DNA of 7,614 bases from Patescibacteria group bacterium (GCA_018830365.1 JAHJSK010000053.1:1-7614); one strand, 5' to 3'; positions 1 to 6,600 are shown, numbered from the stretch's first letter. Numbers and translations: made by a program. Notes: generated by a model from the sequence alone, not told the origin.

Positions 1-366
1 AGAAGATTGAGAAGTTTGCTCTAAATCCTGTTCATCTTTTTTTTCTTTTTCTAATTTTTTTCTCTTTTCTTTTTCTTTCTTATCCTCTTTTTCTTTCTTA
101 TCCTCTTTTCGCTCTTTTATTTTTTGAGAAAAAATTTTTTTAACTTTATCGGAAAGACCAATTGAGCTTATCTTATTCGCAGGTGAATTTTTATCAGATG
201 CTAAATTCTCGCTATCTTTAACAAAGCCCGGTGTTTCTGTTTCCGTCTCTATTTTTAACTCTATTTCCGATTCTATGCCCTGTTTCATTTCTGACTCTGA
301 TGGCAATTGTTTTTTTGGGCTTTCTTCAATTCCCAAATTATTTTTTAATTTTTGAAAAAAAGACAT
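1..366 (-). CDS. Partial highly charged protein of unknown function
   Basis: An open frame starts at an ATG (complement of 364-366) and runs 122 codons without a stop to the window edge, so the C-terminus is missing. The N-terminus (MSFFQKLKNNLGIEE) could form a short amphipathic helix. Residues 16-80 are polar and probably disordered, and residues 80-115 are almost entirely K, E, D and R, including a duplicated KEDKKE unit. No catalytic motif or membrane segment is visible; any folded domain would lie beyond the edge. The first residues followed by a charged linker resemble the N-termini of some small heat-shock (Hsp20) or FtsY-like proteins, but this is only a weak impression and I assign no function. 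The start abuts a heptamer repeat tract and has no Shine-Dalgarno sequence. An open frame this long in AT-rich DNA, with coherent composition, supports a real gene. Confidence 0.7.
   Translation of the reverse strand, partial: MSFFQKLKNNLGIEESPKKQLPSESEMKQGIESEIELKIETETETPGFVKDSENLASDKNSPANKISSIGLSDKVKKIFSQKIKERKEDKKEKEDKKEKEKRKKLEKEKKDEQDLEQTSQSS
70..105. repeat. Perfect 18-bp tandem duplication inside the left partial gene
   Basis: Positions 70-87 and 88-105 are identical 18-bp units, read on the coding strand as two copies of a six-codon E-D-K-K-E-K block. The unit is a multiple of three and keeps the frame, which suggests slippage within a charged linker that tolerates length change. Confidence 0.9.
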
Positions 367-368
367 AG

Positions 369-511
369 AATTAACATTTAACATTTGACAATTAACAATT
401 GACAATTAACAATTGACAATTAACAATTAACATTTGCTTGCCCGCCATAGTGTTTGGTAAGGGCGGGACAATTAACATTTGACAATTAACAATTGACAAT
501 TAACATTTAAC
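369..511. repeat. Heptamer tandem repeat tract (AATTAAC/AATTGAC/ATTTGAC), interrupted once
   Basis: Nine in-phase heptamers run from 369 to 431 and six more from 470 to 511, built from AATTAAC, AATTGAC, ATTTGAC and ATTTAAC. A weaker period of 7 continues to about 559 and includes two copies of a 13-bp unit (511-523 and 532-544, offset 21 bp), so it overlaps the end of the next gene. The left end lies 2 bp from the ATG of the left partial gene, making this its 5' leader. The only interruption is a hairpin at 437-467. GAC-type units create TTGACA hexamers on the plus strand, but no plus-strand gene follows. Confidence 0.92.
437..467. mobile_element. 31-bp palindromic insert within the heptamer tract
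   Basis: A GC-rich hairpin has a 6-bp stem, CCCGCC (441-446) with GGCGGG (462-467), and a 15-base loop. Joining 436 to 468 recreates a perfect ATTTGAC heptamer in sequence with its neighbours, so the 31 bp look like a clean insertion. On the complementary strand it carries ACCAAA and ends in GGGCAAG, both of which also occur in the palindrome at 1319-1359; common ancestry is possible but not proven. Neither strand has a T-run after the stem, so it is not a standard terminator. It encodes nothing and would be moved by some outside enzyme. Confidence 0.6.
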
Positions 512-544
512 AACTTTAATCTTACAACTGGCAACTTTAATCTT

Positions 545-1258
545 TCACCTTGCAACACAGATGCTTTTTAATTTTTTAATTTTTTTCATTCCCAGAAAAA
601 CAAGAAAAGCGGCAAATGCTAAAATAATTAAAGGTAAAACAAAATTTTCAACGCTTTGTATTTTTATTATAGAAAAATTATAAAAGCCATGGAAAAGCGT
701 GGCGAGTAAAAGTCCTGCCATAAATATTACATTTTTATTTTTAAGATGAAAAAAGGAAAAGCAAAGAAAAATTCCCAGCAAACCAGAGCAAAGGCCATGC
801 AGAAAAGTAGCGAAAACAAATCGTGAAATCATTAACCAAACAACTTTTTCCGCAAGAGCAGGAGTGGAGTAATTAATTAAAAGCAAAATATTTTCTAATG
901 CGGCAAAACCCAAAGCGGAAATAATCATATAAAGGAAAACATCAAATGCCTCATCTAACTCTGAATTTTTCAAAACCTTAAATCTAATCACTATATATTT
1001 TAAATACTCTTCAATTAAAGCGCCTCCTATGAAAATAGTCAAGACAGAATACAGAAAAATTTGGTTTTTTAAAAATGTCTTTGCTATTAAAAAAGAAAAA
1101 CTTTTTTCCAAAACAATTGCCGCAAGAGCGGACAGCATTCCATAAAAGAAAATTTTTAAAATCATTCTGTTGGATTCGGGATGGGCGTCTTTTCTCAAAT
1201 AAAAAATAAGCCAAACAATGCTGGGGGCAAAACCGAGGAGATAAAGAAGATATACCAT
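545..1258 (-). CDS. PrsW-family intramembrane metalloprotease
   Basis: This 237-residue, strongly hydrophobic protein has about eight predicted membrane helices and the conserved motifs of the PrsW (M82) family: E83-E84-x-x-K87 in a helix after a glycine pair, G117-F-A-A-L-E122-N123, H154-G-L-C-S-G, and H190-G-F-Y-N194. In this family the Glu and His residues are thought to form a metal-dependent active site within the membrane; Bacillus PrsW cleaves an anti-sigma factor, but the substrate here is unknown. The start is the ATG at 1256-1258, just before the first membrane helix. The frame stays open upstream to a TTG at 1429, but that would add 57 non-hydrophobic residues read from repeat DNA. 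There is no Shine-Dalgarno; AAATTAT heptamers precede the start. The stop is TGA. It may act in envelope stress signalling, which is inference only. Confidence 0.87.
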   Translation of the reverse strand: MVYLLYLLGFAPSIVWLIFYLRKDAHPESNRMILKIFFYGMLSALAAIVLEKSFSFLIAKTFLKNQIFLYSVLTIFIGGALIEEYLKYIVIRFKVLKNSELDEAFDVFLYMIISALGFAALENILLLINYSTPALAEKVVWLMISRFVFATFLHGLCSGLLGIFLCFSFFHLKNKNVIFMAGLLLATLFHGFYNFSIIKIQSVENFVLPLIILAFAAFLVFLGMKKIKKLKSICVAR

Positions 1259-1283
1259 ATTTAAATTATAAATTATGAATTGC
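1259..1283. repeat. Short heptamer leader before the PrsW-family gene
   Basis: Two perfect AAATTAT units (1263-1269, 1270-1276) and one degenerate unit lie directly upstream of the ATG, where a ribosome binding site would be expected. No purine-rich Shine-Dalgarno sequence is present. Confidence 0.6.
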
Positions 1284-1318
1284 GTCTCGTGTAATTTTAA
1301 AAGAAATTTTGTTAGATA

Positions 1319-1359
1319 GCAAGCCCCCACACCAAAATCTTTGGTGTGGGGGCAAGCCC
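1319..1359. mobile_element. Intergenic palindromic element with a 14-bp perfect stem
   Basis: The arms 1323-1336 and 1340-1353 pair perfectly over 14 bp around a 3-base centre (ATC). An 8-bp direct repeat GCAAGCCC (1319-1326 and 1352-1359) overlaps the arms. A close relative lies inside recG at 3206-3234: the core ACACCAAAATCTTTGG is identical, and one stem pair differs by a compensatory C-G to T-A change. None of the six frames across 1319-1359 contains a stop. Six T's follow at 1360-1365, but 6 bp after the stem and pointing away from any plus-strand gene end, so a terminator role is unlikely. Confidence 0.75.
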
Positions 1360-1412
1360 TTTTTTGAGTTTTACTTTGGAAAATTTTTTGAGTAGAATGA
1401 TTTGAATAAACG

Positions 1413-1460
1413 CAAATGTCAAAACTCAAAGTTCAAAACCAAAACTCAAAGTTCAAAACT
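1413..1460. repeat. CAAARYT-type heptamer ladder, also a 20-bp tandem repeat
   Basis: Units such as CAAATGT, CAAAACT, CAAAGTT and CAAAACC follow each other with a period of 7, with one 6-bp unit at 1441-1446. The same stretch can be read as a 20-bp unit (1421-1440) repeated once with one mismatch (1441-1460). It lies mid-gap, about 155 bp upstream of the protease start and 170 bp upstream of recG. Confidence 0.85.
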
Positions 1461-1517
1461 AGTTTATTAACTTTAAAAAAAGATTGAAGGTTTTATTGGA
1501 CGCTTTTGGGCATGTTT

Positions 1518-1614
1518 CCCGTAGGGTTGCAATTGTAAATTAATTCATTGGAATTTGATTGAAAATTGCTGGATCGCCCGAAGCGCGAGACTCCCCGTAG
1601 GGTTGCAATTGTAA
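1518..1614. repeat. Pair of identical 21-bp direct repeats upstream of recG
   Basis: Positions 1518-1538 and 1594-1614 are identical over 21 bp, offset by 76 bp. Each begins with CCCGTAGGG, an inverted CCC/GGG around GTA, and continues into the near-palindrome TTGCAATTGTAA. The second copy ends 14 bp before the recG ATG. They could be operator-like sites or diverged copies of a short mobile repeat. Confidence 0.85.
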
Positions 1615-1628
1615 TTTGAAAATTATAA

Positions 1629-3857
1629 ATGATAATGTTCCTTGATACTCCAATTAATAAAATATCCGGGATTGGATTAAAATTCCAGCAAAAGCTCAAA
1701 AAAATGGGGGTTAAAACAGCTGAAGACCTTGTTTTCCATTTTCCTCATCGTTATGAGGATTTTTCAAATATCCAACCAATTTCAAAAGTAAAAATAAATC
1801 AAACAAATTGTTTTGCGGGAAAAATTTTAGAAATTAAAAACACAAAGACCTGGAAAAAAAAAATGATTTTAACAGAGGCGCTGATTGAGGACAAAACAGG
1901 AGCAATAAAGGCAATTTGGTTTAATCAGTATTATTTGACTAAATTTTTAAAACCTGGGGATTTTGTTTGCTTGGCTGGAAAGGTTTTGCTCGGCTCAATG
2001 GGACTTTATTTGTCGTCTCCTGTTTATGAAAAAATTTCTGGTTTTGAATTTCAATCCGCGGAGCTTGCTCACACGGGACGATTAGTTCCTGTTTATCCTG
2101 AGACAGAAGGACTTTCTTCAAAATGGCTAAGATGGATTCTTTGGGAATTTTTGAAAAAATTTAAAACACAAATTCAAGATTCTTTGCCAGAAGATGTGAT
2201 TAAAAAAAATAATTTTTTGCCTATTCAAAAAGCAATTTGGCAAATTCATTTTCCCGATTCTGTTTTGCAGGCGGAAAAAGCAAGGGAAAGATTTTCTTTT
2301 GAGCAACTTTTTCTCATTGAAATCGCGGTTTTAAAAGAGCGACTGCGAATGAATCAAGAAAAAGCTCCTGCTATTCCCTTAAATGTTGAAATAATAAAAA
2401 AATTTGTTGGCTCTTTAAAATTTATTTTAACAGACGCTCAAAGAAAATGCGCTTGGCAGATTGTCAAGGATTTGGAGAAGCCGACTCCTTGCTCGCGTCT
2501 GCTTCAAGGGGATGTTGGCTCGGGCAAAACCTTGGTTGCCGTGATTGCGGCTTTAAATGTTGTCAAAGCCGGGTGGCAAGTGGCTTTTATGGCTCCAACG
2601 GAAATTTTAACCAAGCAGCATTTTAGAGAGGTCGCGAAACTTTTGAGCTCTTTTAAAATAAGGATCGCGCTTTTAACAGGCAAGGAAGATAAAATTATTT
2701 CGCAAAAATTGCATTGCATTACCAAAGACGGAGTAATTCCTGATGTTTTAGAAATATCACGGGCTAAACTTTTAGAAAAAGCAAAAAAAGGAGAAATTGA
2801 TATTTTAATCGGCACTCATTCTTTGATTCAGGATAAAGTTAAATTTGCTAAGTTAGGGCTTTGCGTTATTGACGAACAGCATCGGTTTGGCGTGGAACAA
2901 AGGTCTAAATTGATTCAAAAATCCAGAGGCCTTAAAGAAAAAGTTTTGCTTCCACATTTTATTTCTGTTACTGCCACTCCTATTCCGCGCAGTTTAGCTT
3001 TGACTATTTATGGCAATTTGGATTTATCGGTTTTAGATGAGATGCCAGAAGGCAGAAAAAAAATAATTACCAAAGTGGTTACACCGGAACAAAGAAACGA
3101 GACATATAATTTTATCAGAAAAAGAATTGAGGCAGGGGAGCAGGCATTTGTTATTTGTCCAAGAATTGAGACCGGGAATAAAGAGGGAAAAGAAGAAAAA
3201 GTAAACCTCCACACCAAAATCTTTGGCGTGGAGGCAATCCCCGCAGTAAAAGAAATTTCAAGTTGGTCAGAGGTAAAAGCAGTGGAAGAGGAATATAAAA
3301 AACTCTCGCAAGAAATTTTTCCAGAATTAAAAGTGGCAATGTTGCACGGCAGAATGAAACCGGCTGAAAAAGAAAAAATAATGCGGGATTTTAAAAACAA
3401 AAAAATTGATATTTTGGTTTCTACTTCAGTGGTGGAAGTGGGGATTGATATCCCGTCTGCCACGGTAATGATAATAGAAGGAGCAGAGAGATTTGGCTTG
3501 GCTCAATTGTATCAATTTAGGGGAAGAATAGGCAGGGCAGATCTTCAATCCCATTGTTTTTTGTTTAGCGATTCGCGCTCTGTTAAAACTCGGGCTCGGC
3601 TAAAAGCGTTGCTGGAGGCAAAAAATGGATTTGAATTGGCGCAAAAGGACTTGGAAATTCGCGGGCCAGGAAGTTTCAGCGGAGTAAAACAGTGGGGCAT
3701 TCCCGATTTGGCAATGGAAAATTTAAAAAATCTTGTTTTGGTGGAGCAAACAAGAGTCGCGGCAAAAGAAATTTTACAAAAAGACCCGGAATTAAAAAAT
3801 TTCCCTTTATTACGACAAAAATTAGAAAAATTCAAAGAAAAAATTCATTTGGAATAA
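1629..3857 (+). CDS. recG: ATP-dependent DNA helicase RecG
   Basis: RecG is a monomeric superfamily 2 translocase that reverses stalled replication forks and drives branch migration. The 742 residues show an N-terminal helix-hairpin-like segment (10-45) and an OB-fold wedge region (about 55-160). The helicase core has Walker A GDVGSGKT (294-301), DEQH box (415-418), VTATPIPRS (447-455), STSVVEVGIDIP (598-609) and QFRGRIGRA (629-637), followed by the conserved KDLEIRGPG segment. The start is ATG 1629; an ATG two codons later is equally possible. At 742 residues it is longer than typical RecG (about 690) because of two extra segments: about 20 residues near 355-377 and about 29 near 513-549, the second containing a palindromic element. 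All core motifs are intact, so it is probably functional. It is the only plus-strand gene and converges on comM. Confidence 0.97.
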   Translation: MIMFLDTPINKISGIGLKFQQKLKKMGVKTAEDLVFHFPHRYEDFSNIQPISKVKINQTNCFAGKILEIKNTKTWKKKMILTEALIEDKTGAIKAIWFNQYYLTKFLKPGDFVCLAGKVLLGSMGLYLSSPVYEKISGFEFQSAELAHTGRLVPVYPETEGLSSKWLRWILWEFLKKFKTQIQDSLPEDVIKKNNFLPIQKAIWQIHFPDSVLQAEKARERFSFEQLFLIEIAVLKERLRMNQEKAPAIPLNVEIIKKFVGSLKFILTDAQRKCAWQIVKDLEKPTPCSRLLQGDVGSGKTLVAVIAALNVVKAGWQVAFMAPTEILTKQHFREVAKLLSSFKIRIALLTGKEDKIISQKLHCITKDGVIPDVLEISRAKLLEKAKKGEIDILIGTHSLIQDKVKFAKLGLCVIDEQHRFGVEQRSKLIQKSRGLKEKVLLPHFISVTATPIPRSLALTIYGNLDLSVLDEMPEGRKKIITKVVTPEQRNETYNFIRKRIEAGEQAFVICPRIETGNKEGKEEKVNLHTKIFGVEAIPAVKEISSWSEVKAVEEEYKKLSQEIFPELKVAMLHGRMKPAEKEKIMRDFKNKKIDILVSTSVVEVGIDIPSATVMIIEGAERFGLAQLYQFRGRIGRADLQSHCFLFSDSRSVKTRARLKALLEAKNGFELAQKDLEIRGPGSFSGVKQWGIPDLAMENLKNLVLVEQTRVAAKEILQKDPELKNFPLLRQKLEKFKEKIHLE
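3200..3250. mobile_element. Palindromic element inserted in frame in recG
   Basis: The arms 3206-3218 and 3222-3234 pair at 12 of 13 positions around ATC, closely matching the intergenic palindrome at 1323-1353. The hexamer AGTAAA flanks the unit at 3200-3205 and 3245-3250. The offset is 45 bp, exactly 15 codons, and removing it leaves recG in frame. It encodes RecG residues near 525-540 (VNLHTKIFGVEAIPAV), in a segment between CPRIE and LHGRM that is short in E. coli RecG. The flanking repeat looks like a target-site duplication. Confidence 0.72.
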
Positions 3858-3887
3858 AGAAAATTGAAAGCGCGGGTTTAATATCCT

Positions 3888-5429
3888 CTATGCTTCGTTT
3901 CTCAAGCGATACATTAATGCCTCGTTGATATTGTCAAAAGAAATATTCTCTTTGCCCTCAAAGTCAGCGATGGTGCGGGCAACTTTTAAAACCCGATGAT
4001 AGCCGCGACCAGAAAGTTTTCCAGAATCCACATATTTTTTTAAAATGTTTTGCCCCGCGCTGTCAATTTGGCAGTATTTTTTTATTTGAGGAATTTTCAT
4101 TTCCGCGTTAGTCAAAATTTCATCTTTTTCAAATCTCTGTCTTTGAATCTCTCTGGTTTTTTCTATTCTTTCTCTGATTTTTTGGCTTGTATTTTCCTGT
4201 TCAGGAGAAATTAGTTCTTCATATTTTAGAGAAGGAACCTGACAAAAAATGTCTATTCTATCCATTAATGGCCCGGATAATTTTCTTCGGTAAGAAGCAA
4301 TTTGAGAGCTCTGGCAAACGCATTCTTTTTCCGGATTATCATGGTAACCGCAAGGACAAGGATTAGCAGCCGCGATTAAAGTAAATTTAGCGGGAAAAGT
4401 AAGGGAGGAATGGGCTCTTTGAATAGTAATTTCGCCTTGCTCCAATGGCTGACGAAGACTTTCCAAAACATCGCGGTGAAATTCAGGAAATTCATCCAAA
4501 AAAAGAATGCCGCGATGAGCCAAAGTTATTTCCCCGGGCTGGAGAGGATTTCCGCCGCCAATAAGCGCGGCTTCCGAAGAAGCATGGTGAGGAGAACGAA
4601 AAGGCCTTTGAATAATAAATGGATTTTCTTTGGTTAAAGTTCCTATTGCGCTGTAAATTTTGGTGAGTTGAAGCAATTCAGACAGCGCTAATTTTGGCAA
4701 AATAGAAATTAATGCCTTGGCTAACAAGGTTTTACCCGCGCCTGGCGGACCCTGCATTAAAAGATTATGCGCTCCGCTGGCAACAATTTCTAACGCTCGC
4801 TTAGTGTGATCCTGACCTTGAATCCAACTAAATTCTATTTCAAAAGCCGGAGTTTGTTTTTCAAAAAAAAGAGGGTCTACCTTAAAGCTTGGAATATCTT
4901 CTCTTTTTTCAAGGTATCTCAACGCTTGCTTCAAGTCCTTGACGCCAACTACTTTAATTTCTTCTCCATTTAAATTTACCAAAGCCGCTTCTGCCGCATT
5001 TTCTTGAGGCAGGATTATTTCATTGTATCCTTTTTCTTTGGCAGCCAAAGAAAAACAAAGAGCTCCTTTAATGGGTTTTAAAAAACCATCCAAGGATAAT
5101 TCTCCTAAGATGATTTTTTTTGAAGGGTCAAATTTTGTCTGACCCGAGGCCAAAAGATAACTCAAAGCAATCGGTAAATCATAAAGAGATCCTTCCTTTT
5201 TTAAATCAGCTGGCGCCAAATTGACCAAGACCCTTTTTGTCTGCTGGTGCGGAGGAGAGAGCTTAATGCTTTTAATGGCTTGTGCTACTCGTTCTTTTGA
5301 TTCCGTGATTGCTTTGTCTCCCAGCCCCACAATATTAAAAGCTCTTAAGCCGCGAGACGCGGCTGTTTCCACTTCAATAATTTTTACGGAAAGCCCTTGG
5401 AGAGCAGCTGAAAAAACTTTAGAAACCAT
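3888..5429 (-). CDS. comM: ComM/YifB-family Mg-chelatase-like AAA+ ATPase
   Basis: This 513-residue protein has the normal length for the family. The N-terminal ChlI/Lon-like domain (about 20-170) carries the family signature SRGLRAFNIVGLGD. The AAA+ module contains Walker A GPPGAGKT (227-234), the RPFRSPHH and LIGGGNPLQPGEITLAHRG segments, Walker B ILFLDEFPEF (308-317), the cysteine cluster NPCPCGY...CVC (C358, C360, C370, C372) and GPLMDRID. A C-terminal sensor-2 region reads SGRGYHRVLKVARTIAD. In Haemophilus and Vibrio, ComM is a hexameric helicase that promotes branch migration during natural transformation; the same role here is inferred from family. The gene starts 44 bp after nusA on the same strand, with heptamer repeats in the gap and no Shine-Dalgarno. 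The stop is TAG, 30 bp from the recG stop, with no hairpin terminator between them. Confidence 0.95.
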   Translation of the reverse strand: MVSKVFSAALQGLSVKIIEVETAASRGLRAFNIVGLGDKAITESKERVAQAIKSIKLSPPHQQTKRVLVNLAPADLKKEGSLYDLPIALSYLLASGQTKFDPSKKIILGELSLDGFLKPIKGALCFSLAAKEKGYNEIILPQENAAEAALVNLNGEEIKVVGVKDLKQALRYLEKREDIPSFKVDPLFFEKQTPAFEIEFSWIQGQDHTKRALEIVASGAHNLLMQGPPGAGKTLLAKALISILPKLALSELLQLTKIYSAIGTLTKENPFIIQRPFRSPHHASSEAALIGGGNPLQPGEITLAHRGILFLDEFPEFHRDVLESLRQPLEQGEITIQRAHSSLTFPAKFTLIAAANPCPCGYHDNPEKECVCQSSQIASYRRKLSGPLMDRIDIFCQVPSLKYEELISPEQENTSQKIRERIEKTREIQRQRFEKDEILTNAEMKIPQIKKYCQIDSAGQNILKKYVDSGKLSGRGYHRVLKVARTIADFEGKENISFDNINEALMYRLRNEA

Positions 5430-5434
5430 ATGTT

Positions 5435-5469
5435 ATTTGAAATTTGAAATTTAAAATTTGAAATTTACA
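5435..5469. repeat. ATTTGAA heptamer ladder between nusA and comM
   Basis: Five in-phase heptamers (ATTTGAA, ATTTGAA, ATTTAAA, ATTTGAA, ATTTACA) fill most of the 44-bp gap, ending 5 bp before the comM ATG on the coding strand. They occupy the place of the ribosome binding site. Confidence 0.9.
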
Positions 5470-5473
5470 ATTT

Positions 5474-6595
5474 TTAATCTTCTTTTTTTGTCTCAACTAC
5501 CGGCTTAATATCTATTTTCCAGCCAGTTAATTTAGCGACCAATCTTACATTTTGGCCATCTTTGCCAATTGCCAAAGAAAGCTGGTCAGCGTTCACTAAC
5601 GCCTCTGCTTTATTGTGAGGAAGAATTTTAACTTCAAGAATTTTAGCGGGGCCCAAACTATTGACAACATATTTTTCCGATTTTTCCGACCATTCAATAA
5701 CATCAATTTTTTCCCCGCCTAATTCATTAATCACGGTCATTATTCTTGACCCCCTTTGTCCAACCAACGCGCCAATAGGGTCAATATCTTTTTCCGTGGC
5801 ATGGACAGCGATTTTTGTTCGCGAGCCCGGCTCTCTGGCAATTGATTTTATAACCACTTGACCAGTTGAAATTTCCGGGACTTCTAACTCAAAAAGTTTA
5901 GAGACCAATTTTGGATACGCGCGGGAAACAAAAATCAAAGGATTTTTTTGTTCCTCTTCAATTTTTAAAAGATAAAGTTTTAGCCGCTTGCCTGTTTGAT
6001 AAAATTCCCCGGGTATTTGTTCTGTTTTTGGCAAAATTCCTGAAATTTTTCCTATGTCAAAAAAAACAGCAGTTGGCTCCACTCGCTGGACAATTCCCGA
6101 AATAAGTTCTCCTTGTTTTTCTTGATAATCTTTAAGAACCACTTCCTTTTCCGCCTTTTTTATTTTTTGTAAAATTACTTGCTTAGCAGTTTGAGCGGCA
6201 ATGCGGCCGAATTCTTCTTTTGTTTCCGCTGGTATTTTTAAAAATTCATTCGCTGTTATTTGCGGGTTTAATTTTTTCGCTTCTTCCAAGAGAATGTGGC
6301 GTTCTGAATTAAAATGGATTTTATTTTCCGGGGTCTCATCCCCGCTCTTTTTTATTTCTTCCGCTTCTTCTTTGGAAAGAATTTGCTCCTCTGTGACGAC
6401 CTGTTTTATCCGATAAAAATTCATCTCTCCTGTTTTCAGATTAAAATTAACTTCGTATTTCTCTCCCTTGGCTCCATATTCTTTTTTGTACGCGGAAGAC
6501 AAAGCTATTTCAATTATTTCTTTTACTTTTTCTTGGGTAATTCCTTTTTCTTCCGCGATTTCCATTATTGCTGATGTTAAAGTTTTTAAATCCAT
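5474..6595 (-). CDS. nusA: Transcription termination/antitermination factor NusA
   Basis: NusA binds RNA polymerase and nascent RNA and modulates pausing, termination and antitermination. The 373 residues comprise the N-terminal polymerase-binding domain (about 1-130), an S1 domain (about 162-225; GELISGIVQRVEPTAVFFDIG), KH1 (about 230-300; GALVGQRGSRIMTVINELGGEKIDVIEW) and KH2 (about 305-368; LAIGKDGQNVRLVAKLTGWKIDI). It stops after KH2, lacking the C-terminal acidic repeats of E. coli NusA, as in most bacteria. The ATG at 6593-6595 begins 5 bp after the hepT stop, with no Shine-Dalgarno in the AT-rich junction. The usual neighbours rimP (upstream) and infB (downstream) are absent; hepT and comM occupy those places. 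Transcription probably comes from a promoter upstream of mntA or inside the toxin-antitoxin genes. Confidence 0.97.
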   Translation of the reverse strand: MDLKTLTSAIMEIAEEKGITQEKVKEIIEIALSSAYKKEYGAKGEKYEVNFNLKTGEMNFYRIKQVVTEEQILSKEEAEEIKKSGDETPENKIHFNSERHILLEEAKKLNPQITANEFLKIPAETKEEFGRIAAQTAKQVILQKIKKAEKEVVLKDYQEKQGELISGIVQRVEPTAVFFDIGKISGILPKTEQIPGEFYQTGKRLKLYLLKIEEEQKNPLIFVSRAYPKLVSKLFELEVPEISTGQVVIKSIAREPGSRTKIAVHATEKDIDPIGALVGQRGSRIMTVINELGGEKIDVIEWSEKSEKYVVNSLGPAKILEVKILPHNKAEALVNADQLSLAIGKDGQNVRLVAKLTGWKIDIKPVVETKKED

Positions 6596-6600
6596 ATTTT

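Larger units (their letters stand above)
1259..1628. other. Divergent intergenic region packed with repeats
   Basis: These 370 bp separate the minus-strand PrsW-family gene from plus-strand recG and hold no convincing gene. Contents in order: AAATTAT heptamers next to the protease start (1263-1276), a long palindrome (1323-1353), CAAARYT-type heptamers (1413-1460), two copies of a 21-bp unit (from 1518 and from 1594), and AT-rich heptamers running into the recG start (1607-1634). Promoters for both genes should lie here, but I could not find a -35/-10 pair convincing enough to annotate. Confidence 0.85.

Noticed and set aside
385..498. Repeated TTGACA hexamers as plus-strand promoters
   Set aside because: They arise from the heptamer unit, have no properly spaced -10, and point into the antisense of the protease gene.
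369..511. CRISPR array
   Set aside because: Units are 7 bp without unique spacers and no cas genes are nearby.
545..547. Alternative code with TGA read as glycine
   Set aside because: TGA ends this gene and mntA at the expected protein ends, and none of the full genes contains an internal TGA.
1323..1365. Rho-independent terminator (perfect stem then six T's)
   Set aside because: The T-run is 6 bp past the stem and no plus-strand gene ends upstream; a near-identical palindrome inside recG shows it is a repeat element.
1259..1429. TTG-started 57-residue N-terminal extension of the PrsW-family protein
   Set aside because: It starts at TTG within heptamer repeats, runs through the palindrome and has no protein-like pattern, whereas ATG 1258 sits directly before the first membrane helix.
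5348..5364. 7-bp perfect inverted repeat (AGCCGCG/CGCGGCT) in comM
   Set aside because: It encodes the conserved ETAASRGL segment of the family, so the pairing is probably a by-product of codons.
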